Origin: Pohlia nutans
Lineage: Eukaryota; Streptophyta; Bryopsida; Bryales; Mniaceae
Assembly: GCA_022496805.1 (NCBI GenBank)
Contig: CM040094.1
Location: 10,377,501 to 10,441,500 of the forward strand
Direction: 5' to 3'
DNA length: 64,000 bases
Position 1 is the stretch's first letter. Every line of letters starts with the position of its first letter. The position numbers were made by a program, and so were the translations under genes. Under the pieces are notes generated by a model, which was not told the origin of the DNA, did not search any database, and saw only the letters and a list, made by a program, of their open reading frames with translations. Shown here piece after piece: positions 32,787 through 45,012 of this stretch.

Positions 32787-33951
32787 TCAATAGCAAGACT
32801 ATGAACTAGATAGCTCATTGCATGTGGTGTGCTACAAGATTGTAGCATGCACCAACTATAAACCACAACACACCGCATGCATTGCGTTATCTAGCATAGC
32901 CACCAACAAAAACAACTAGTGAATTTTACAGAATGCAACTAATATTGTAATGCACATGACAACTATATGGAAAGAGGCATTGTATGCATAATATTTCCGT
33001 TATCCCAAATTGTGTACAAAAATTAGAGTAAAAGATAGCAGTGTGAGTTTTTAAAAAGGATCATAGTTGCATCTAATTCTCTTGTACTGCATTTGCTATA
33101 AATTGTTGGTGTTTGGCATGGTCTGTGCTGATATTTGGTACTTCATAGTGGGGTGGGACTTATTGGTGAATGCAGCTAAGATCCTGGTGGAAGTTAGGCC
33201 GTTTAGTCTACAAAGGGCTATGGATGCTCTAATGCAGCATTGCAACCCACTATGAGGATTGCAACAATTAGCTCAGGCTAATCTTAAGGTAAGCTGGAGG
33301 GGGCTAAAAATTTCTACATCAGCCTCTTTTTTCCACATCACAGCGAATTTTGACCTTGAAGCACGCCATGAATTCATTTACTTAATTAGGGTTTCAAGAA
33401 TGAAACACGGCTTGGATTGGGTTTTCCTCAGAATTCTGTTTTAATTATAATCCCAGCATAATTGTGCATCTCGTTCAACCCTTCTTTTCTAAGACTGTCT
33501 GGCCATGTGAAGAGGTTTCGTCTCCACAGATTCACACGTCAATTTAAGAAATTTAAAAAATAAATCATGTCACCTCCTGACATTCACATTAGTAGGAAAT
33601 GTGTCATTTATCACTTACTAAGCGTAATATTTAGACATTTTTTAGTGTTTTCACAAAATGGGGAATGAAAAACGACAGGTTTTCTACTAGTATTAGTAGC
33701 CCGTGTCATAACATTGAGTAGCCCACAATGGCTCTGACTGCTTGGCTTGCCCCACAAGAGTTAGAATGTACAACATATTTCACACCCAATAGGACTTCAT
33801 CAGTAGCTAATTGGACAGGTGGAGTCCCAAGATGATGAGCATGAAAGGAAACTAAGGCAGAGCGTGTGAAGGCTACTGAATGTTATTGGCACTGCGTCAA
33901 TGACCCAAACTTAGAGACAGAAAGTGAGTAAATGAGCCTTGCCCTGGAGAT

Positions 33952-34410
33952 TCAATTAAACAGTTTGATCCCAAACATGGTTTTGTCCCCCAAATTGCAT
34001 CTGTGAGTGATGGAATTCTTAGCTCTAGCTAGTTCAGAGTTTGCGTAAAGCTCACAAATTATGCAGGATCCTAAATAAACCATTTCCACAACATTGATCC
34101 GTGTCATCAAATTATGCTTTCTAAAGTGGCGGGATTGAGGACATTGAACCCTGCTATGGAGGGCTTTCATGTGACCAATTTTGGTGCTCAAAGGTATTCT
34201 TTACATCTCATGTTGTGCTTTGCTTAGAAGCACATTAATCTTATCTTCGTTATTACAAATGACTCCCACTCCTGCCAAATGATCAATCAATGATCTAAAT
34301 TTGGCTATGACACTTGCCATACTCTCAGACTCATCCACTTTGAAGGACCAAAACTCCTTTAGGAGAAGTCTTTTAGAATACATATCACTCATCTCTTAGA
34401 TAACCCACTC
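33952..34410 (-). pseudogene. Ty1/copia gag remnant
   Basis: On the minus strand, KRLLLKEFWSFKVDESESM, then IAKFRSLIDHLAGVGV and NEDKINVLLS resemble the gag region of copia-type elements (a helical segment before the zinc knuckle). The frame then breaks at a stop and continues as a cysteine-poor, motif-poor reading to 33952. No LTR, reverse transcriptase or integrase was found nearby, so this is an isolated, decayed fragment. Confidence 0.5.
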
Positions 34411-35470
34411 CATCAGATCACTCAGTATGACTAAGTGGTTAGAACGTGATCAAATAGCTCTCTCTACTATTGCATTTTATCTCTTAGATGAGGCACTATA
34501 GTTGACCCTACGTACTATCACATGTGCCCTAATGTGAACATCTTCTCATTCTTAGGGTTGAACTTTTCAAATGCGAGACACAGCATTCCCTTGATCCGGA
34601 TCCATAATAAAATTAATGCCTGATGAGAAATTTTTCTCGCCAAGTGACAACGAATGAGCAGTTGACGAGCTCAGTCGCGTCCAAATCTACTGTAACCCCA
34701 ACCTCGGCATCTGTCGCGCTCTTCACATGCCAGTGCATGGGCCAACTCACTCGTCGTTCTAATCCCATCGTTTCAATCCATGCAATGGGAATCCAAAACC
34801 ACAAGCACAAGTGCCGGCTGATTATTCATGAAGCATATCTTAAGAATACTTTTTCCATATGATTAAGGTCAAGGCTCCGACCAGACCTAGAACGTAGGCT
34901 CCGTTGCTTGTAGTTAACACAAGATTTGGGTGCTTGTGCAAACCCGGTTTTTCTGACTAGCTAGAACTGATATATATCTAATCCCGCCACTCACTGACAA
35001 CAAAACTATAGACTCAGTGACAGCATACAACATCTTCCACCAATCTCCATCTCACTGCTCACCCTTTTCACTGTAGCTCGTCGAAGGAATCACATTGTCT
35101 ATCTAGTTAATTACCCCACCCAACCACCCAACTTTCTCGATTGACAAAAGGAAAAAATTTATTAGCATTTTGGTTCATTCTTAACACGTTTTGTACATTT
35201 ATAACATGATTCTTAGCGTGGTCCCTTTTCTACATGAAAACTTGAATTGAAGATCGATATTGAGTGTTATTGTAGAGACATCATTGATGATTCTACAAGA
35301 GCACTTTATTGAAGGGACTAAGCCATGGCAATTCAAGAGAATGTTATACTTGCTTTTAGTAGTCAATTGAGTGAGAACCAATGTTATCAAAATGTGAGAA
35401 GTTTTGTGCCAAAGAAAGATGTGAAAGAATTGGAGCATCTTGAAGACCCTTGATTTAGCTAGGTACATTC

Positions 35471-35644
35471 ATACTACTAGCGACGGTATTGCTTCTCACT
35501 CAGAACAGTGTTAGAGTTCATTTTATACACTTGCCCTGTGTGACAAATCGCACTCACCACGTCTTGAACACCTAGGCAATGAGTGCGAAGTGGCGCCGTT
35601 TGACTCACCTACCAAGTGAAAAGCCACACCTTCTCCTTGTAGTG
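35471..35644 (-). mobile_element. CACTA-type MITE, copy 4
   Basis: It starts TACTACTAGCGACGGTATTG (CACTAC tip decayed) and ends ACCTTCTCCTTGTAGTG. The interior matches the other copies inverted, including GTTTGACTCACCTACCAAGT. Confidence 0.65.
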
Positions 35645-36472
35645 TCAAGAATGTGCTACTTGCTTATAGTAGTCGTTTTCATTCTTGAATTCAAGATGTA
35701 AAAAAATATATGTGCCAAGGAAAGAGGATGCCAAGGAGTAGAGCGTCTTAATTCTTCCTTGAATTAATTAGCTAGCTCCTTTTGAGAATGTGATGGTTTC
35801 TTTCTCCATATGAATGTTTTGGTTGCGTTTCAAAAACTTGACTTACTGCTACGATCTGACCCTAGAATCAGTGACATACAGTCAGCCATGTGTGGGGGAA
35901 TTTCGACAGCAAAATCTCACGTGGACTCGTCGTGGAGTGGCTCTGGCTTCCTGACATTGATGATAATGATCAGGCTGCCTTGGCACTCGGGATGGTGCAA
36001 ACGAGCCGGACAGTTCAGCGTCGAGATCAATCCTGAGCTGCATGGCATGGGACCCAGAAAATAAATTTTAAAGTACTTCTGTTACGGTGGTTGCTTCCTA
36101 AGCCTCACTGGGATTGATGCAGGATGTGCCATGTGCATGCCGCTGCGGATAACGTTACGATTAAAAATAAATAAAAAATTGCGTACTTGCTCATTAGCAA
36201 CTGAAGCTGAGAAGACAATGATTGTAGGCTAGGGTTCAGTTGTGGAAAATGATGGGAATTGTGCACTTAGCGCAACGAAGTGACCAATCCTGATGTTATT
36301 GGGTTTTTCACTTTGAAGAAAAATTCAATGACTTATACCGTATTCCCACACCAAAATTTTCGTTGAGCTAGTCGTGGAATTGCACCAAGCTCTCGTTGGT
36401 TAGAGATAAGGTAGAGGATTTTATTTGTGTCACTTTAAAAAGCATCTCTATGCGTATAAATTTCTTAACCTC

Positions 36473-36705
36473 TTAACCCCTAAACGTCTGAAAATGCCTT
36501 TGCGGCAAGTAGAATACAACATATATTTCTTGTATTTGGAATGGTTCCACACCTTCAATGGGTTTGGGTCCAACAAAGAAGTTGAAATTTAGATCAATGC
36601 GGTTCTAGTGAGCTATTGAAATCCTAATTTAGAACTTCTTGTTGGCAGCAAATGCCAATTATACGAAAACGTATCTACTATCCCCATGGGACGTTTAGGA
36701 GTTAA
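36473..36705. mobile_element. TTAA element, family C copy (233 bp)
   Basis: It starts TTAACCCCTAAACGTC and ends GACGTTTAGGAGTTAA. The interior matches 19615-19847 in inverse orientation. It abuts a family B element on its right. Confidence 0.75.
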
Positions 36706-36934
36706 GGACCAATAAGCAGGCCAAATTGGGCGTCATGGTTTTTTTAAGCACTTTTGAATAGGTCCTATGTGGACTTTGTTTTGTTCAAATTTATTTGTTT
36801 CTTGACCAACACATGCAATGTTCTTCACTGATTCTGATGCTATAAAACTTGGTGCCATGTGAATTATATTTTTTACAATATGATCAATTGAATTTGTCAT
36901 CTTAAAACCATAAATCCTTGGTCCTTTAAGGATG
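36702..36934. mobile_element. TTAA element, family B copy abutting family C
   Basis: It begins GTTAAGGACCAATAAG, lacking the usual CCCT tip, directly at the TTAA of the family C element. It ends TTGGTCCTTTAAGGATG. The core ACACATGCAATGTTCTTCAC is present. Confidence 0.65.
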
Positions 36935-37170
36935 AAGCAAGTTCTACTTCAGTGAGGAGGTTGTAGATTAGTAGGCAACCTCGTTTCCATTCAAAGATTA
37001 GTATTGCCGACCTCACTTCATTCAAAGATCAATGACTATAAACATTTTAACTAAGTCATACTTACACCACTTGCCAATAAGTCTAACCAAAGTTACCTAT
37101 AGATGAGGTAATATGGGTTTAGTATTAACTTAGATAGGATCATATCTTGAAAAAAATTAGTATCCTCACC

Positions 37171-37190
37171 TCAACCCTTAAACGTCCCTT
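37171..37190. mobile_element. Orphan TTAA-superfamily tip
   Basis: TCAACCCTTAAACGTCCC resembles the terminus of family H/C elements, but no matching right end was found. Confidence 0.3.
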
Positions 37191-37556
37191 GAGCTTTATA
37201 TGTAACTATAATCACTATAGATTTGCTGACGTTATTTGTTTTATGTACATAAATACAATAATTTGCCCCCAAAATAATGAAAAATAATAAAAGGCTAGTG
37301 GTTTTGATTTTTATTTTATATGTTAGTGCCCTAGTTTAATGTATTATTATACGTGGTGCCTAACTATTTTTTTGTAGTTTAATTAATTTTTAGTTAGAAA
37401 TCTACCCAAGCTACTGTACTGATTGGTTATAATTTAGTTAATTTTTTTACAGTATTGAAAAATCAATGCAATTGTTGTGATCCCAGAGTTGTAATATGGG
37501 TTTGGAGAGGAACTGCTCTACGTGCTTATTTCATGATCTTATTAGGGAAATTATCA

Positions 37557-37813
37557 TTAACCTATGAACGACCAAGGATTCATGGTTTTAAAATGACAAA
37601 TCCAATTGATCATATTGTGAGAAATATAATTCACATAGCACCAAGTTTTATATCACTGGAATCAATGAAGAACATTGTATATGTTGGTCAAACAACAAAC
37701 AGATTTGGAAAAAAAAAAAAAAAAAAAAAAAAAAAAACACACATAAGACCTACTCAAAACTGCTAAAATAAACATGAAGCCTAATTTTGGCTTCTTGGTC
37801 CTTTAGGGGCTAA
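37557..37813 (+). mobile_element. TTAA element, family B with a long A tract
   Basis: It starts TTAACCTATGAACGACCAAG and ends CTTGGTCCTTTAGGGGCTAA. It contains an A run of about 29 nt (37709-37737), which other family B copies lack. Confidence 0.7.
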
Positions 37814-38730
37814 TTGCCTTTGTTGTGTTGTAAGAGCATAACCACCGATGGCACTCCAATTTATATGATTGTGGAGTGCCACTTAGAGTGTCATTATTCA
37901 CCAAAGCGGAGTATGCCAACAAATCACATCCACCACCTACATGCCTCTATATAAGTACAAAAAAAAATTAATAATCAATTTGAGGTTGTTTCCATTACTA
38001 TTATGGATAACATTGTTCAAAAATAATTCAAGATTATTACTCTATTGTACTGCTCCAGTGCATTTATTAGAGAGGCCGTCCAAATTTTCCTTGGATAGCG
38101 TATGGAAGAGAATTTATAGATCCTCTCATATATGTAATGGATTTTGTTCATTATATTTTAAGATTAAAAAGCTTTATAACATCATTAAATCTAAATGTTG
38201 CCCCATAGAAAAGCCCGGAACAAAATATTTTGCCTAAATGTCAAAGTCTTAACTATGGACCATTGTGGCTCAACTACATTGTTCAGTATAAATACCTTGG
38301 TTGCATGACTTTATCCCTAAGAGCTCAAGTTATGTTCTCACTTGGTATTAAGAGAAGTATTAGTGAGGATTCTAGGAATGCACTTAAATACACTTTTGTA
38401 CTAGATTCACTTTGCTAAGATCATTTCTAACATCAAGTGGGATCATAGCTTTAGGAAACTATATTGATTACTCTAAATGTTAGAATTAAAAAATAGCCAT
38501 CCAAATTTTGTTTTCATAAATTTTATTTTATTTTAGAAAAATGGAATGTTGGTTTTTTGAAATCTTATTTCAATGCATTGGACATCAAAATTTTATATTT
38601 TAAAACATATTTTGAATTTTTATTGAGAAAAGAAACCTTTGTTTTCTATTTTCCATTGATTTTAACATTTTCATCTGAGCCCGTTTCCAGGCAGTTGGTG
38701 AATAAGATTAATCATAATTGCAAGGTTTGT

Positions 38731-39278
38731 TTAACCCTTTAAGGTCCCGATTCAACACTGTTTTCAAAGATTCGTTATAAAATGTTTGATGAAAAATTAA
38801 AATGGAGTTGATGTACAACGCAAAGTTATAAATGTCAATGTGAAGATAATATCTATATGGTTGGATTCATCATATTTTTTATTAATATTTTTTAATTAAT
38901 TTTGCAAGGTTTTCTCTTGAAATTCAATTAAAAATCCAAAATTAACATTAAATTTTTTTTAAATATTGTAATGAAATTGGAATAACATGCACTACAAGAT
39001 GGTATGCTTTTCACTATTTGATTCTTCTTGTTATGGAAAATCATGTTTAAGGTCTCACTTTTTGAACTAAGAATGAAACTTGACATAAACCACTTTTGCT
39101 ATTTTTCAAAAACTCTCAATATCTTATCTTGAAGATCCATACCGTACCAATGGTGATCAACTAGCACAAGAATTTTTTTTAAATTGAATGGATGAAAAAC
39201 ATCCCAGTGCGTGGTGAAGGAACGCGTCCAGAATCATCCATCCTTCAGATTCTGGACGCAGGCGCGTCTAAGGGTTAA
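38731..39278 (+). mobile_element. TTAA element, family I, left member of an inverted pair (548 bp)
   Basis: It starts TTAACCCTTTAAGGTCCC and ends GGCGCGTCTAAGGGTTAA. Its final TTAA (39275-39278) is also the start of the mirrored copy. Confidence 0.8.
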
Positions 39279-39822
39279 CCCTTGGACGCTCCTGCGTCCA
39301 ATATCTGGACGATGGACAGATTCAAGTTGTTCGATTCTCATCCGCATTGGACAGTTTTCATCCAAATAAATTTCTCTTGGTTCTTGTGCAAGTTCACTAT
39401 GTATTGTACAGTTTGGATGTTTAAAATTGGTTATTATGATTTTTGGAAAAATCACACAATTGGTTTATGTCAAGTTTCATTTGTAGTTCAAAAAGTGAGA
39501 CCTAAAACATGATTTTCCAAAATAAGTAGAATCAAATAATGGAAACCATACCATCTCATAGAGCATGTTATTCCAATTTCAATACAATATTTAAAAAAAA
39601 AATTGTGTTAATGTGGGATTTTAAATCGAATTTCAAGAGAAAACCTTGCAAAAATAATTAAAAATACTTAATAAAAAAAATGATAAATCCAACCGTACAG
39701 ATGTGATCTTCACGTTGACATTTACAATTGTTCTTTGTACATCAACTCCATTTTTGGTATTCATCTAACATTTTATAACGATTCTTTGAAAACAACGTTG
39801 AATTGGGACCTTAAAGGGTTAA
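39275..39822 (-). mobile_element. TTAA element, family I, right member of an inverted pair (548 bp)
   Basis: It starts TTAACCCTTGGACGCTCC and ends GGGACCTTAAAGGGTTAA. It is exactly as long as its neighbour and its inverse over nearly the whole length, with many scattered substitutions. Together they form a head-to-head palindrome of 1,092 bp. Confidence 0.8.
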
Positions 39823-40015
39823 AAGCTTGGAATTTTTCACTACTGGCTTGTACAAAAGCATCTATAGTCCAATCTGCTAATATATACCTAAAAACGTTCA
39901 TTTTAAAGGTTTAATATACGGTTTTCTTTTATCAAAAATATGTTTGGATTTTTTACCTATTTTTTTCTATTGTAACTTTTGCTAAATAATTCAATCTATC
40001 TAATACTGTCTTTGT

Positions 40016-40532
40016 CCTACTAAAACACCATGATATCTACTTAAATTTTGTCCCAAAATAAAACTTTAATTTTCAACACACATTTCGTTAAAACTGGACT
40101 ACTAGATTGAAAAAGTGATGGGGAGTGCTACCCTTTGCAATAGAGATAGGTCCCCAATTTTTATACAACATTCTTATTCCGCAAATAAGAACAGTGTAGA
40201 AAAATTGGGGACCTATCTCTATTGCGAAGGGTAGCACTCCCCATCACTTTTTCAATCTAGTAGTTCAGTTTTAACAAAATATAGTTCAGTTTTAACAAAA
40301 TGTGTGTTTTTCAATCTTACACACTTTTGAGTAATTATCCCTACGTGTATGAAGCCAATCCCAACATTGCATGAGTAATTATCCCCATGTGCGTCAAATA
40401 CAAATCAAAACAAAAACCCGTATGAGTGAAGCCAATTCCAGCAATGACAAGTGTTATCTTTACCCCCACCTTCATGTTCCACTAATTCATAGATTTCAGT
40501 GAAATCATGGTGTTTTAGTGGGACAGAGGGAG
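40016..40532. mobile_element. Stowaway/mariner-type element enclosing a long hairpin
   Basis: It is flanked by TA. The left end is CTGTCTTTGTCCTACTAAAA and the right end is TTTTAGTGGGACAGAGGGAG, matching the CTCCCTC(C/T)GTCCC tips of plant mariner-like elements. It is 517 bp and non-coding. Confidence 0.75.
40085..40281. repeat. Near-perfect hairpin with arms of about 95 bp
   Basis: The left arm (TAAAACTGGACTACTAGATT, AAAAAGTGATGGGGAGTGCT, AGAGATAGGTCCCCAATTTT) pairs with the right arm (AAAATTGGGGACCTATCTCT, AGCACTCCCCATCACTTTTT). Only a few bases separate the arms near 40180. A 21-bp tandem duplication (TAGTTCAGTTTTAACAAAA) follows the right arm. Confidence 0.85.
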
Positions 40533-41863
40533 TATTCATTATTCAATTATTCCAACAATGATAACAAGACTCCACCCAAGCTTTCCCTTGACCAAACAGC
40601 ATAGGCCAACCTTGGGGAGGAATTTGATGTTTCTTGGTTTATTGTATGAGATCTGTTCAAACATGTGTGAAGTATCAAAAGAATGCTCTAGCGATGACAA
40701 GCGGGATAAAAAATAGAAATGGGTTCTTTGGTGGAAAAATCTAAGGTAAAGTTCAGTAACTAAGGTCATATGTAAGATACTTAATTTTGGAATTAGGGTG
40801 TTAATAAGATTTATAGGGTTGTTAGTATGAAATTCCCATGCACAAATCTCGGGCACAAACGCATATATGAAGGTTGTAATTACATTCATGAATTAGTAAA
40901 CTATGGATGCAATTCCATACAAATGTGGTGTTTTATTAAAACTCAAAAAATATCAAAGTAGTTGGAGATTGGGATTATCTCATTGACATTATTTTGTCAT
41001 ATGTAAATGTGAAAAATAATCCTCTTGTGATGGCAATGATTATAAAAGGCAATAGTCTTATTTTATCAAACATTCATGCAAAATTTATATCTTACTATTC
41101 AATTCACTCATAAGATCACATTTCATATAAAACTCTTTCTATGTTTAATTGTATATACAATTGTTTCTTGCTAGGGCGACCAAAATACGTGATTGCGGCT
41201 TTGGGTTTCAAAGTTATTTGGAATTCATAATATTCTAACCTCTATTTTAAAAATATTTTTACATAAGGGGCTTCAAAATTTTATAAAACAATGTCAAAAA
41301 AATTTATATAAGTTATTTCAAAAATTCAAATAATAGCTTTTGGATCCAAAAGCGTAACATTATTGATTTATTTGGCTCAAAATTTTAACAGTATTGATTG
41401 GGTAACGTCTTAATTGATATGTTGCATTGAAAATATGGTAATGGCAATTTTTTCTTCAATTCCTATTACATAAGGGTATCATGTGCAAAATATTCCAAAA
41501 ATATCATATTACAATAAAAAAAACATACCAAGAAAATTCTAAATATTTCATTTTGTATAGTTCACCGTAATTATCATATAGTGCTAATGACGCAGCAATG
41601 ACACAACAATGGCAAATGTTTTACATATTGCACACTTTTTGTATTACAAACAAGACATTCTAGCGTGAAAATGCCCATGTTTCTTGATATTCTACACATA
41701 CCAAAAAAAAATCTATGTTCTTTTATTTATATAATCCTGATCTTAAAAATAACGGTACTACGCATAATATACTCTAATGGTATTTGATTTCTACCATCAT
41801 ATGTGATCGTAAATTTCACAATCAATCACAATGATGTTAATGCGTGCATATTTGTGGCATTAC

Positions 41864-42682
41864 TTAACCCCTAAGCGTCCCTAGCTTTTTTGGGCTTAAA
41901 AACATCATTGCTTTTGATGTGTTATAGGTTTAAAAGTAAGTGAGGTATAGAAATTTCAACTATACGGTCTTGTAGTATACAAGTTTGTAGATGATGTGAA
42001 TCAAATTTGGAGTCACATGGCCTCATAGATTGCAAGATCATAATGTTTTAGTGTTAAAAAGGATGTTAAATGTTCCTAGCAACATAGTTAGAGGTGAAAT
42101 TCATTTTCAAAATTACTCAAGTGAAAAAAGTTTAAACTAAAAAGTAGTTCAAAATCATCATATAAACTCATTGGTACCAAAAATAACTCATGAAAAAATT
42201 TGATGTGTCCTAAAAATGGCCTTGCAATGTTAAAAAGTAGCCTGAAAAGCTACCCATTTGACTCAAAAAGCAAAAAGTGTCCAAAATAAACCCGTGCACT
42301 AAAATGACTCCCGAACATTCAGAACAACATGGGTTGACATGAAAATTTTACCATGTAAAACTAAACTTCATGGGGAATCCAACCTAATTTTTTATTTTAT
42401 TGAAAACAGACATTGAATGAAGGAGGTACAAGCCCCCAAAGTTGCAGCCATCAAATGCACAAAACCTGTTCAAAAAATAAACCCCTACTTTCAAATGATC
42501 ACCAAAAATTCAATACATCTTGGATTGATGTGAAATTTTTACCACTCAAACTACACATCATGCGGAGTGTTCTAAAAACTTTATTGAAATCAAACACGTT
42601 TTGTAAAAGTTACAAATCTTCAAAAGTCAAAGTACCAAAATAAAACGTCTAAAATATGAACGCCAGGACGACTAGGGGTTAA
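41864..42682. mobile_element. TTAA element, family J (819 bp)
   Basis: It starts TTAACCCCTAAGCGTCC and ends GGACGACTAGGGGTTAA. The ORF at 42413-42643 shows no transposase motif. Confidence 0.7.
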
Positions 42683-44391
42683 CATTAAATTCAAGTACAG
42701 TCAATTTGCACACATGGAACTGATCAAATTCTGAAGACTCAATGATCTAATTCACTCACACAAATATTCAACACTTACAGTATTTTTCCATTGCTACTCA
42801 ATAATATTTTATTCTCTTTGCACCATCTAAAAAAAAATAGTCTGAAATTCAACAGTTGTTTTCTTTTCATGCTTTCTTCATGCTACCCAAGCAATGGATT
42901 TTCTTTTTTCGGCAAATTTTTCCCAAAATCTTACCTCAAAAACAAAACATTTGTACTATTTTGTTACAAATTCCATGTTTCTTTGTAAATGAATTTGCCA
43001 ATGCAAGGAATGTCCCTCCAAATTTGAACCATTGTGATTGTGCCACTATACTATTGTTTGGCTTCAAAAATTCAAAAGTAAAAAAGTGCAAAAAATAAAA
43101 ATAAAAATGGTTTTGATTACTTCCTACATAAGGTTCTTTAGCCCCTCACAAGAATATCTTACTACTATTCCCGAATCATGGAAAGTCCACATCATCTACT
43201 CATCTTTAGCTAAAAATTGGGGGTGGTGAGGCAGTGCTACAGTGCTACATTGGGGATCAAACCATCTGTAGTGCTATTGTTGAAAAGGGTGAACTCCACC
43301 AACTGCTAAACAACCTTATGTACTCATCCAAATTATAGAGTCTATATGCACCAAGGGTAAACGTCGCTAATTCGCTATATACTAGCGTTTATTTTATTTT
43401 TTCCGTTGGTAGACTGACACACAATGGAATGTACCCAGGTAAGGAAAACATAGATAGAGTCATCCGTATTAATACGATAATCCATAAATTTATCTATTAC
43501 AATACACTTTCATTCAAATAGTGACGATTGTGGTATTTTTTTTAGAAGACTTTGACAATTTCATCCACTTTTTTAGAGTACAGGTAGCCACATCCAAACT
43601 CAGATAAGATTTAGGCAAAAATTTACCAACAAATTAAACGTTGCCATATACCCATGCCGATGAAGCATAGGAAGGCAAACTACCCCAACATACTCTTCAT
43701 TCACGCCATGGTTATTGTTATTATTATATTATTTAAAATAAAAATATAAAAAATATAAAAAAATCAAAACAACTGTGCATGAGAAACTGAATAAACTCCC
43801 AAATGAGAGACACGTATAGTAATGCCCTGACAAGTTGGTTATGTATATCACAATTGAGAATTTGAGATAACTGCAAGATTTATATAGGAGCAGCAGGAAC
43901 ACATATGGGCTAAAACCTGGTGGTCCATAGCTGGTGCACAAGGGCATGCATGTTTATATTTGTGAAAAAACAAAACCCAAAAAACAGAATAGTAGCTTGT
44001 GCATGCGGAGGGCTAATTTCATTGTGCTAATCATTCAACCCTCCGTCGGGTCGGGGGCTTGCGAGGAGGTTAAATCGAGAACCTCCACTTGCCCAACTGT
44101 AGGTTTCTTTACTACCAGTGCGATTCAATTTTAATTTTTAATTTTTAATTTTCCATTCCATTTGCATCATAATTGCCCATGTAGTAAATGGGCATATTCC
44201 GGTACAATCACAAATAGTCACTGCATTTTCACATCATGAATGGTCACAACTCACTCAATTTAGAACCGGATCAATGCCCTCCTCCAGAAAAGCATTCCTT
44301 CTTTGACAAGAATAATCAGGCCGGAACACGGTGAAAGTTTGAATTTTTATGTCATGGGCTCGTAGAAAAAAACTGCTTGAGATTGTCATGA
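42683..44391. other. AT-rich intergenic DNA, nothing recognised
   Basis: No domain, RNA gene or terminal repeat was recognised. The ORFs are low in complexity. Confidence 0.45.
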
Positions 44392-44923
44392 ATTACCCGT
44401 AAGTGGCTACCCGGTCAAACCTCATCAATTTCTCATATTTTAAAATATATAATGTTTTTATTTTTTATTTTCTTGGTGTTTTTCTCATGTACGTTAATGT
44501 TAAACCTATTTATACTGATTTTTTTATATTTATTTCGTACTTATGTAAATAAAAATGAATTTTATAAGATTTTTCAAAGTTTCTTTGTTGTAAAAATCAT
44601 AGTAATCAAAATAGTATGATTTTTTTTACGGAAAATGTAAGTTATAGTGATAAACAACAAGGTGTAGGTGGCACACTTCTTGAGCTTACGTAAAAAGAAA
44701 AATGTTCTTGCAGTGTATATTTGGAGCTTTAAATTGTCGTAAAAATATGCAATTTAAAAAAAATTGAAAAACGGTGAATTGGAATAGAAAGTAGAAAATT
44801 GCCTCACACTTTTGAAGTTGGGGCCATTTCCATTTGAAACTAGGAACTAGGTGAAAATTAGCGTATGATTGAAAAAACAACCACATATGGCCCTACAGGG
44901 CTTCTTGCACATTTAGGGGCTAA
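44392..44923 (+). mobile_element. TTAA element, family K, copy 1
   Basis: The left tip is decayed (ATTACCCGTAAGTGG). The right tip is CTTGCACATTTAGGGGCTAA. The interior matches 50025-50559, including ATTTTATAAGATTTTTCAAA and TGAGCTTACGTAAAAA-type sequence. Confidence 0.65.
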
Positions 44924-45012
44924 CCCTTGAAGGACCAAGAAGCCCAAATTGGCCTCCTATCTTTTCAAGTTGTTTTGAGTAGATCCTACGTAAATTTCAT
45001 TTTCTAAAATTC
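44920..45012. mobile_element. Fragment of a family B TTAA element
   Basis: It starts CTAACCCTTGAAGGACCAAG at the end of the family K copy, continues AAGCCCAAATTGGCCTCC, and is lost after about 90 bp. Confidence 0.55.

Larger units (their letters stand above)
32787..36472. other. Intergenic DNA with a copia remnant and a CACTA MITE
   Basis: Apart from the gag remnant (33952-34410) and the CACTA-type MITE (35471-35644), nothing is recognised. Short ORFs at 33067-33444 and 35810-36064 lack identifiable motifs and are not reported as genes. Confidence 0.45.

Noticed and set aside
33067..33444. Consecutive ORFs separated by a stop
   Set aside because: They were considered as a broken gene, but the translation has no recognisable motif.
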